Origin: JBELHR01 sp049606855
GTDB lineage: Bacteria; Bacteroidota; Bacteroidia; Flavobacteriales; Flavobacteriaceae
Assembly: GCA_049606855.1 (NCBI GenBank)
Contig: JBMYVY010000005.1
Location: 67,016-131,015 of the forward strand
Direction of reading: 5' to 3'
Length of the DNA stretch: 64,000 nucleotides
The position numbers and the translations under genes were made by a program. Shown here piece after piece: positions 9,012 through 15,286 of the stretch; position 1 is the stretch's first letter; each line of letters opens with the position of its first letter. Under the pieces are notes generated by a model that saw only the letters and a list, made by a program, of their open reading frames with translations, was not told where the DNA came from and did not search any database.

Positions 9012-9019
9012 TAAATTTG
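9012..9019 (+). promoter_or_regulatory. -7 promoter element for small-protein array gene 1
   Basis: TAAATTTG fits TAnnTTTG, 36 bases before the ATG at 9056; an upstream in-frame TTG at 9017 lies inside it. Confidence 0.55.
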
Positions 9020-9055
9020 TGTTTTCAACTAACCAGCGAATTAAACCAATCGTCA

Positions 9056-9415
9056 ATGACACTTTTTGCTGGTCTTTTTATTTTCTTTATACAGAGCCTA
9101 GAGGCTCCAGCTCCTCCTGTGCCTCATACTCAGCAAGGATATTATGCCGTTGAGACTGATTCTGAGAATGGCTTTTTCAATGAAGCTGGAAATCAATGTG
9201 ATCAAGCTCAAGAAATTTGTAAAATAAAGTGTAAAGATTATCCTGATATCGAAAAAGAGACGTGTAAAATAATTAAGAAGGAGGCATGTGATTATTTTAA
9301 AGAATATTGCAAACACCAAGAGGTTCCTTTGCCCCTTTATTTGGAATTATTACTTTTTTTAACCCTGTTTTTTCTGTTTTTCAAAACCTATTTTTCTTTT
9401 AGATATAGAAATTAA
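9056..9415 (+). CDS. Array gene 1: six-cysteine secreted small protein with C-terminal hydrophobic tail
   Basis: Not a family I recognise. About 119 aa starting at ATG 9056 (MTLFAGLFIFFIQSLEA). Order of parts: signal peptide; proline-rich mature start APAPPVPHTQQG; charged domain with six cysteines spaced C-x6-C-x3-C-x10-C-x7-C-x6-C; then VPLPLYLELLLFL, a 20-residue membrane-like stretch, and a basic end (FRYRN). Array gene 2 has the same cysteine spacing. The layout suggests an exported disulfide-rich protein held or sorted at the membrane through its tail. It has its own promoter, so array members may be controlled separately. Confidence 0.7.
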   Translation: MTLFAGLFIFFIQSLEAPAPPVPHTQQGYYAVETDSENGFFNEAGNQCDQAQEICKIKCKDYPDIEKETCKIIKKEACDYFKEYCKHQEVPLPLYLELLLFLTLFFLFFKTYFSFRYRN

Positions 9416-9459
9416 ACAACCATCCCTATATGTAGGTATAATTATTAATACCTATTTCG

Positions 9460-9467
9460 TATATTTG
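9460..9467 (+). promoter_or_regulatory. -7 promoter element for array gene 2
   Basis: TATATTTG fits TAnnTTTG, 56 bases before the ATG at 9524. Confidence 0.6.
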
Positions 9468-9523
9468 CGACGTAATAAACTGAAACCAAACCAACTATAC
9501 CTCCCCTCTTGTGAATATATTCT

Positions 9524-9892
9524 ATGAATATAATAGTGACCCTATTTACAGTCTGCGCTCTACAGCTGACAGATTTTATGCCTGCACCTCCAACTCCTCC
9601 ACCAAGTGGCAGTGAGGCTTTTGTGGCTATAAACTCAAGCTCAAATTCATACGGTCAAGAATCTAAGGAATGTAAAGATTTCGCAAAACAGTGTAATGTT
9701 AAATGTAAAGAGGAAGGGCATCCCAAATATGATCCTTATTGCGAAATAAACCGACTTGCTGCTTGTCAGGCCTATGAAACGTATTGTCAAGAAGAGACTT
9801 CTCCGGTGCCAATTAACCTTAACACAATTCTTTTTTCCTCATTTTTAGGGTTATTTTTTTTCTATCTAAAAGATTATGAGTTTCTTAAATAA
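9524..9892 (+). CDS. Array gene 2: six-cysteine secreted small protein, paralogue of gene 1
   Basis: 122 aa, no recognised family. A short signal peptide (MNIIVTLFTVCALQLTDF) is followed by the proline-rich segment MPAPPTPPPSGSEAF. The cysteine pattern C-x6-C-x3-C-x11-C-x7-C-x6-C matches gene 1 almost exactly, although little else is conserved, suggesting three conserved disulfides. The tail is SPVPINLNTILFSSF, a hydrophobic run, then KDYEFLK. P-x-P before the hydrophobic stretch is shared by array genes 1-4. The gene has its own promoter and sits 108 bases after gene 1. Confidence 0.72.
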   Translation: MNIIVTLFTVCALQLTDFMPAPPTPPPSGSEAFVAINSSSNSYGQESKECKDFAKQCNVKCKEEGHPKYDPYCEINRLAACQAYETYCQEETSPVPINLNTILFSSFLGLFFFYLKDYEFLK

Positions 9893-9899
9893 AAAATTA

Positions 9900-9907
9900 T
9901 ATTTTTG
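9900..9907 (+). promoter_or_regulatory. -7 promoter element for array gene 3
   Basis: TATTTTTG fits TAnnTTTG, 32 bases before the TTG start at 9940, directly after gene 2. Confidence 0.5.
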
Positions 9908-9939
9908 CCCCTGACTAATTTTTTCGCCAAATCGATATT

Positions 9940-10410
9940 TTGAAAATACCCCTAACACTAAAATTGCCCTTTTTTGCATGCCATGCTAAATCGTTGTTTT
10001 TGATTTTGTTGTGTTTACAGATCAATTCTAAGGCGAATTCTCAAGAAATTATACCTCCTGTTCCTACAGGTTTTGGACCTCAGGCTATACAGCCTATTGA
10101 AGGTGAAGCTTTGGCTTCTTCAGCTTCGTATACTGAAGGTGATTGTACAGATGCAAACAAAGACTCGGAGTGTGCTTTATTGGTCTATTGTTGCTCCTTA
10201 ACTAAACCAAATGGAAAACCCTTATATAACAACCTTTGTCAGGCAATCGATGGGACAGGAAGTGGTGCATGTGAAACCTATCCATTACCGTTGTGGACTC
10301 AAATCACATTATTATTTAGCTTGATCTTTTTGTTTTTGCAATTTTATTTCGAAACTCTATCATTTAAGGTTTTTTTATTAAAAAAACAACTTAAACAATA
10401 CTCTGTTTAA
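9940..10410 (+). CDS. Array gene 3: secreted small protein with C-terminal P-x-P hydrophobic tail
   Basis: 156 aa, family unknown. No ATG lies in a suitable place, so the TTG at 9940 is the likely start: it is followed by a basic stretch and a good signal peptide (SLFLILLCLQINSKANS). The mature start is QEIIPPVPTGFGPQ, again proline-rich. The middle has a cysteine cluster C-x8-C-x5-CC and a terminal pair C-x10-C. The tail begins YPLPLWTQITLLFSL and runs hydrophobic for over 20 residues, ending basic (FLLKKQLKQYSV). The six-cysteine pattern of genes 1-2 is absent, so it is a different subfamily with the same export and tail layout. Confidence 0.65.
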   Translation: MKIPLTLKLPFFACHAKSLFLILLCLQINSKANSQEIIPPVPTGFGPQAIQPIEGEALASSASYTEGDCTDANKDSECALLVYCCSLTKPNGKPLYNNLCQAIDGTGSGACETYPLPLWTQITLLFSLIFLFLQFYFETLSFKVFLLKKQLKQYSV

Positions 10411-10473
10411 TTATATAAGTTAAAAGAGTTAAAAAACTGCTTTTATAAAAATAGGATTTAAAATTATAATTTA

Positions 10474-10494
10474 TATATTTGCTATGCATGCATA
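10474..10494 (+). promoter_or_regulatory. -7 element and 12-bp palindrome upstream of array gene 4
   Basis: TATATTTG at 10474-10481 fits TAnnTTTG. One base later comes TATGCATGCATA (10483-10494), a perfect 12-bp palindrome at the expected transcription start. A role as an operator is a guess. The leader to the ATG at 10571 is about 80 bases. Confidence 0.45.
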
Positions 10495-10570
10495 AACAAT
10501 ATAACTTTCCGCCAAGAAAATTTTAGTTGTTTGAATGTAAATTAGAACGACATAAATCGTACCCCTAAGA

Positions 10571-11143
10571 ATGAAATTTTTTGCCACCACAATAATTGCA
10601 TTTTTCTTTGTGACTGAAGCTGCGGCTTTTCAAGTTCCACCACCTCCGCCTCCGGCAGGATCAGAGTTATGGGCTGGGACTAGTTTAGAAGCTGTTGAAA
10701 CTATAGACCCTGATTGCACTTATTGTTCTGGAACCTATATCGCCTTATTTGATTTTTGTATTGGAGCAACTTTACCATGTACAGATTTAGCTGATGGGAA
10801 CTGGGATAGTTGGGATTTAAGAAAAGCGTTAGAGGGAAGCTCTCCTTTACCAGGAGGATATTTAGGTTTTAGCTCGGTTCTGCAAGGTATACTAGACGGG
10901 GCTCTAATCAATTTGACGAATGATCAATGGGATATACTTGTAGGGGCTTCTCCTGGTTCAACTGAATTAGCTTCTGCATGCAATGCTGCAAGATCTTCAG
11001 GTTATGAACCTTCAGCATGTGTTGATGTTCCTTTACCTTTTTTCGTAGAAATATCACTTTTTTTAACTGGACTATTATTTATTTTCAAATACCACAACCC
11101 TACACAATACCAAGCTCTTTTATTAAAGTTAAGATTTAAATAA
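10571..11143 (+). CDS. Array gene 4: secreted protein with polyproline start and C-terminal tail
   Basis: 190 aa, family unknown. The signal peptide (MKFFATTIIAFFFVTEAAAF) is followed by QVPPPPPPAGSELWAGTSL. The central region has four cysteines near its start (C-x2-C and two later) and a segment LRKALEGSSPLPGGYLGFS shared with array gene 5. It ends with a cysteine pair (C-x12-C) and the tail VDVPLPFFVEISLFLTGLLF, then a basic end (LLLKLRFK). The same C-terminal order (Cys pair, P-x-P, hydrophobic run, basic end) recurs across the array. It may be anchored or proteolytically sorted at the cell envelope. Confidence 0.68.
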   Translation: MKFFATTIIAFFFVTEAAAFQVPPPPPPAGSELWAGTSLEAVETIDPDCTYCSGTYIALFDFCIGATLPCTDLADGNWDSWDLRKALEGSSPLPGGYLGFSSVLQGILDGALINLTNDQWDILVGASPGSTELASACNAARSSGYEPSACVDVPLPFFVEISLFLTGLLFIFKYHNPTQYQALLLKLRFK

Positions 11144-11192
11144 GGAGCATTAATTCGTGTTTTTACAAATTGAGCAGGAAACTAGTTAATTA

Positions 11193-11224
11193 GGGAAAGC
11201 CATTGCTAAACTAGCAGCTTTTCC
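11193..11224. repeat. Imperfect inverted repeat between array genes 4 and 5
   Basis: GGGAAAGC faces GCTTTTCC, with inner GCT/AGC pairing around AAACT. No T-run follows, so it is a weak terminator at best. Nothing else was seen in the 138-base gap between the gene 4 stop and the gene 5 remnant. Confidence 0.35.
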
Positions 11225-11281
11225 AACTCAAACTTTACTATACCTTAGATCCCTTTAGTACTTGCAAACCCATCATAATCT

Positions 11282-11746
11282 ATCTTTTGTTATTGCTTTG
11301 TTTTTTTCTTCGGAAAAATTCAAGCACAAATTCCACCGCCACCACCTCCTGGAGGGAGTAGTTTGTGGTCTGGAACAACTCTTTTAGATTTAGATGGGGA
11401 AACTGTGGATGAGGGAGAATGGGCAAAACAGGATATTCGTGATGCTCTAAATTATGGCATACCTCTACCAGGGGGTTGGGTTGGATATCATGGAATTATG
11501 GCAGCAATTGACCCCCTTTCAATTGCAAAAAATGAATGGAAGGTACTCCTTAACCATGCCTATAATGTTCAAGACATGGATGGGGGAAACGGTAAAACTG
11601 AAACTTCAAGAGTATGTGATTTGGTAGCTAGGTATTATGGGAATTTAAAACTTTGTAATACGCTCCTTGTTCCAATCTTATGATTAGTTTTTGCATGCTT
11701 TTTATTGGATATTATGGAAATGAGAAAGGCTTTGACATTAGTCTAA
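11282..11746 (+). pseudogene. Array gene 5: decayed copy of the array family
   Basis: The frame encodes KIQAQIPPPPPPGGSSLWSG and later IRDALNYGIPLPGGWVGY, matching array gene 4 (AGSELWAGTSL, LRKALEGSSPLPGGYLGF). Two defects are seen. First, no start codon opens this frame: the hydrophobic signal-like run IIIYLLLLLCFF is read from 11272 in another frame, implying a frameshift near 11305-11315. Second, a TGA at 11681 falls directly after VPIL; in the same frame beyond it, LVFACFLLDI and the basic MEMRK continue to a TAA at 11744, restoring the family's tail. The cysteine pair (C-x10-C) is kept. No promoter element was found. A rare start or stop-codon readthrough is less likely. Confidence 0.65.
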
Positions 11747-11890
11747 AAAACATTAAATATTCCTTAAATAGACTGAACTTATTGTCTAAATAGGCATAGT
11801 TTATCCAAATAATTTTCGTGGGGCGCAAAAAATGTCGAAATTTGCAAAAATTTTGGGCTAACACTTTGTGGTCCAATTCATAGAAAGAAC

Positions 11891-13150
11891 ATGACAAAAA
11901 ACGGAACTATGGAGCTTATGGCTCCTGCAGGAAATTTTGAATCTTTACAAGCAGCTCTTGATAATGGAGCTGATTCAGTATATTTTGGAGTAGAGCAATT
12001 AAATATGAGAGCACGTGCTTCGATTAATTTTACTTTGGATGACCTTGAAGAAATCCAAAGGAGATGCGATGCATTAGGAGTAAGAACTTATTTAACGTTG
12101 AATACTATTGTTTACGATCATGATTTATCGATTGTAAAAACCTTGATCAAAAGAGCAAAGGAAGCTAATATTACAGCAGTAATTGCAATGGATCAAGCAG
12201 TAATTGCCATGGCTCGTCAAGAGGGAATGGAAGTTCATATTTCTACTCAAATAAACGTTACAAACATTGAGACCGTTAAGTTTTATGCGATGTTTGCTGA
12301 TACTATGGTTTTGAGTCGTGAATTGAGTTTACGTCAAGTAAAGAGCATTACTGATTTAATTGAAAAAGAACAGATAAAAGGACCTTCTGGCAATTTGGTG
12401 GAAATCGAAATTTTTGGGCACGGAGCATTGTGTATGGCGGTTTCAGGGAAGTGTTATATGTCTTTACACGGACATAATTCTTCTGCAAACAGAGGAGCAT
12501 GTAAGCAAAACTGTCGTAAAAAATACACCGTTATCGATCAAGAATCTGGAATCGAAATGGAGCTAGATAATGAATATATCATGTCACCAAAAGACTTGTG
12601 TACAATTGATTTCTTAGATGAAATTGTAGATGCAGGAGTTAAGGTTTTGAAAATTGAAGGTAGAGGTCGTGCACCAGAATATGTTGCAAAAGTAATCAAG
12701 TATTACCGTGAGGCAATCGATGCTATTGAAGCTGGAACTTATTCGAAAGAAGAGGCTCAAAACGTGTGGATGACAGAGCTTAAGAAAGTTTATAATCGCG
12801 GATTCTGGTCTGGATATTATTTAGGACAGAAACTTGGAGAGTGGTCAAAAGGACCTGGTTCTCATGCGACTCAGAAAAAAGTATATATCGGAAAAGGAAT
12901 GCACTATTTTCCAAAATCAAATATTGGAGAATTCAAAATTGAAGCCTATGACCTCAAAGTAGGAGATCAAATTTTGGTAACAGGACCAACAACCGGTGCG
13001 CAAGAAATGGAAGTTACCGAAATGATGGTTAATGATTTAAAAAGTGAAAACGCAACAAAAGGAGACTCTGTTACTATTCCATTAGATTTTAGAATTCGTC
13101 TTTCAGATAAATTGTATAAAATTGTACAAACTGAATACGCTGAGAATTAA
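11891..13150 (+). CDS. U32 family protein, probable tRNA hydroxylation enzyme (TrhP-like)
   Basis: The U32 'peptidase' family includes TrhP, which uses prephenate to hydroxylate uridine-34 of tRNA; assignment to that branch is inferred. 419 aa. The TIM-barrel N-terminus is MELMAPAGNFESLQAALDNG, and the U32 signature EIFGHGALCMAVSGKCYMS is present. Cysteines 181, 188, 204 and 208 sit where the family binds an iron-sulfur cluster. It ends with a beta-barrel domain (KVYIGKGMHYFPK onward). Its last base is the first base of the ferredoxin start, so the two are translationally coupled. A near-match promoter GAAATTTG lies at 11837-11844. Confidence 0.85.
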   Translation: MTKNGTMELMAPAGNFESLQAALDNGADSVYFGVEQLNMRARASINFTLDDLEEIQRRCDALGVRTYLTLNTIVYDHDLSIVKTLIKRAKEANITAVIAMDQAVIAMARQEGMEVHISTQINVTNIETVKFYAMFADTMVLSRELSLRQVKSITDLIEKEQIKGPSGNLVEIEIFGHGALCMAVSGKCYMSLHGHNSSANRGACKQNCRKKYTVIDQESGIEMELDNEYIMSPKDLCTIDFLDEIVDAGVKVLKIEGRGRAPEYVAKVIKYYREAIDAIEAGTYSKEEAQNVWMTELKKVYNRGFWSGYYLGQKLGEWSKGPGSHATQKKVYIGKGMHYFPKSNIGEFKIEAYDLKVGDQILVTGPTTGAQEMEVTEMMVNDLKSENATKGDSVTIPLDFRIRLSDKLYKIVQTEYAEN

Positions 13151-13380
13151 TGGTTGTAGTTACTTTACAAAGAAACAAGTGCATAGGTTGTAATTACTGT
13201 GTCGAACTTGCCCCAGGGCAATTTCAAATGTCTAAAAAAGACGGCAAGTCTGTTTTATTACACAGTCAGGATAAAAAGGGATTCTTTACCATAAAAAGTA
13301 AAGACAATACCATTTTCGAGGCAGCCAATAATGCCAAAGAAGCCTGCCCGGTAAATATCATAGAAGCAAAACTCCTTTAG
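13150..13380 (+). CDS. Single-cluster [4Fe-4S] ferredoxin
   Basis: 76 aa. Cluster ligands are Cys11, Cys14 and Cys17 in CIGCNYC plus Cys66 in EACPVN, the arrangement of monocluster ferredoxins. Its start codon overlaps the stop of the U32 gene by one base, so they are very likely made together. That suggests it delivers electrons to, or helps maintain, the iron-sulfur site of the U32 enzyme. The terminator follows at once, its left arm overlapping the stop codon. Confidence 0.88.
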   Translation: MVVVTLQRNKCIGCNYCVELAPGQFQMSKKDGKSVLLHSQDKKGFFTIKSKDNTIFEAANNAKEACPVNIIEAKLL

Positions 13381-13398
13381 TCAACTAAAGGAGTTTTT
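13368..13398 (+). terminator. Terminator of the U32-ferredoxin operon
   Basis: AAACTCCTTTAG and CTAAAGGAGTTT form a 12-bp perfect stem around TCAA, then a T-run. The ferredoxin stop TAG is part of the stem. Confidence 0.9.
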
Positions 13399-13452
13399 TG
13401 TTCCCGATTTTAATTTTATCTTTACGAGATTAGAATTTTATTTATGAACCCA

Positions 13453-13481
13453 AACACGAGTGTTTTAATACACTCAGTGTT
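13453..13481 (+). repeat. Inverted repeat in the ricT leader
   Basis: AACAC-g-AGTGT and ACACT-ca-GTGTT can pair around TTTAAT, leaving a small internal loop. It ends 13 bases before the ricT ATG, so it could affect translation. Function is unknown. Confidence 0.4.
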
Positions 13482-13494
13482 AAATATATAACTT

Positions 13495-14814
13495 ATGGGC
13501 TGTACAAGTTGCTCAAGCAATAGTTCAGGCGTACCAAGAGGCTGTAAAAGCAATGGTGCCTGTTCAACTGGAAGTTGCGATAAATTGAGTGTCTTTGATT
13601 GGTTGGCAAATATGCAACTACCAACTGGACAAGAAGTATACGATATCGTAGAAGTCCGCTTCAAAAACGGAAGAAAACTTTTTTGTAAAAATACTAAAAA
13701 ACTCTCCCTTAGAATGGGTGAGGTAATTACTGTTGAAGGTGCTCCTGGGCATGATGTAGGAACAATTTCCCTTATGGGAGAATTGGTCAAAATACAAATG
13801 CGTAAACGCAAAATTGGAGAGGACTCTGATCAAATTCGAAAAATTTATCGCAAGGCGAGTCAAAAGGATATTGATATTTGGCAAGCAGCAAGGGAGAAAG
13901 AGGTAGAAACACAAAGGAGAGGTCGAGAGATTATCAAAACTCTTGGCTTAAAGATGAAGCTTTCTGATGTTGAATACCAAGGAGACGGTAATAAAGCCAC
14001 ATTTTACTATACGGCAGATGATCGTGTGGATTTCAGACAACTCATTCGTGACTTGGCAAGTGCATTCTCAATTCGAGTAGAGATGAAGCAAGTGGGGTTA
14101 AGACAAGAAGCTGCTCGTTTAGGAGGAATCGGGTCTTGTGGTAGAGAATTATGTTGTTCTACCTGGTTAACTGACTTTAGAAAGGTAAATACGGCCTCAG
14201 CCCGTTATCAACAACTGGCTTTGAATCCTCAAAAATTATCTGGTCAATGCGGTAAATTAAAATGTTGCTTAAATTTTGAATTAGACACCTACTTAGATGC
14301 ACTAGAAGAATTTCCAAAAACGGATCGTATGCTTAAGACTGAAAAAGGTTCGGCGGTATACATCAAAATGGATATTTTTAAAGGCCTGCTTTGGTACACT
14401 TATAAAGAAGACCGAGGGAAATGGTTTAAATTAACTGTTGAACAAGTTCATGAGATTATTGAGGCTAATGAGGCAGGTGAAAAAGTTGCATCATTAGAAG
14501 AGTTTGAAGAGGAATTGATACAAACAGCTCCTCCTATTGATTTTGAAAATGTTGTTGGTCAAGATTCATTAACACGTTTCGACAAGCCAAAGCGCAATAA
14601 TAGAAAGCGTCGTAGAAAGGGAGGAAATCGAAAAGGTTCTAGTCAACAAGGGCAGCATCAAAAAGCGACCTCTACGACTCAGGCGAAACCTAAACCGAAG
14701 GCTCAAAAGCAAAACAATAGCAAGCCAGAGGCAAAAAACGGAGAGTCTAATCAGCAAAAGAGAAGAAATAAAAGGCGTAGGCCGCCAAGAAATCAAAAGA
14801 AAAAAGATGAATAA
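13495..14814 (+). CDS. ricT: RicT / PSP1-domain protein
   Basis: In Bacillus RicT works with RicA and RicF in RNA maturation and binds iron-sulfur clusters. Here 439 aa: a cysteine-rich N-terminus (MGCTSCSSNSSGVPRGCKS, further Cys in NGACSTGSC), then the PSP1 core with GGIGSCGRELCCSTWLTDF and SGQCGKLKCCLNFELDTY, whose Cys pairs are the family hallmark. The last 75 residues are low-complexity and strongly basic (KRNNRKRRRKGG onward), a likely RNA-binding extension. It shares an operon with gldH, whose start lies inside its end (8-base overlap). Confidence 0.85.
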   Translation: MGCTSCSSNSSGVPRGCKSNGACSTGSCDKLSVFDWLANMQLPTGQEVYDIVEVRFKNGRKLFCKNTKKLSLRMGEVITVEGAPGHDVGTISLMGELVKIQMRKRKIGEDSDQIRKIYRKASQKDIDIWQAAREKEVETQRRGREIIKTLGLKMKLSDVEYQGDGNKATFYYTADDRVDFRQLIRDLASAFSIRVEMKQVGLRQEAARLGGIGSCGRELCCSTWLTDFRKVNTASARYQQLALNPQKLSGQCGKLKCCLNFELDTYLDALEEFPKTDRMLKTEKGSAVYIKMDIFKGLLWYTYKEDRGKWFKLTVEQVHEIIEANEAGEKVASLEEFEEELIQTAPPIDFENVVGQDSLTRFDKPKRNNRKRRRKGGNRKGSSQQGQHQKATSTTQAKPKPKAQKQNNSKPEAKNGESNQQKRRNKRRRPPRNQKKKDE

Positions 14815-15286
14815 AAGCATAGTGTTTTTATTGGCCTTTTGTTTGACGTCATGTGTAGAGGCCCCTTATTGGAGTGCTCAACATGACTTTGATAAGGAAG
14901 CATGGATGAGCAATGAAAATGTTGAATTTGAATTTCCTGTAGAAAACGCTGATACTCGATATGATTTATTAATTAACTTGAGAAATAATAACACATACCC
15001 CTTTAGTAATATTTTTTTAATTACCCAGATGCAAGGTCCTAATGGAATACAGTTAGTAGATACTTTGGAATTTGAAATGGCCGATAAACAAGGAAATTGG
15101 TTGGGATCTGGGATAACAGATGTCAAGGAATCTCTTTTGGTTTTTAAAGAAGATTTTGAATTTGATGAAATTGGGGTTTATGATTTAACAATAAAACAAG
15201 CGGTTAGGCGTTTAGGAGAAGTGAAACCTGTTGATCCGCTAGAGGGAGTTGTTGGAATTGGCATAACAATTGAATTAAAAGAATAA
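14807..15286 (+). CDS. gldH: Gliding motility lipoprotein GldH
   Basis: GldH is needed for gliding and type IX secretion function in Flavobacterium. 159 aa with a lipoprotein signal and lipobox LTSC (Cys16). The following EAPYWSAQHDFDKEAWMS, and TRYDLLINLRNNNTYPFSNI further in, match the family. It overlaps ricT by 8 bases, and its TAA overlaps the ATG of the penicillin-binding protein gene. The order ricT-gldH-pbp1A is typical of Bacteroidota. Its presence suggests a gliding or T9SS-bearing lineage. Confidence 0.85.
   Translation: MNKSIVFLLAFCLTSCVEAPYWSAQHDFDKEAWMSNENVEFEFPVENADTRYDLLINLRNNNTYPFSNIFLITQMQGPNGIQLVDTLEFEMADKQGNWLGSGITDVKESLLVFKEDFEFDEIGVYDLTIKQAVRRLGEVKPVDPLEGVVGIGITIELKE

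Noticed and set aside
9056..11746. Array as a cluster of lantibiotic- or bacteriocin-type peptides
   Set aside because: No leader-peptide processing motifs, modification enzymes or dedicated ABC transporter are near, and the C-terminal hydrophobic tail fits envelope anchoring better.
11712..11897. 61-codon minus-strand frame next to the U32 gene
   Set aside because: No start context or family resemblance; it overlaps the gene 5 tail and the U32 start.
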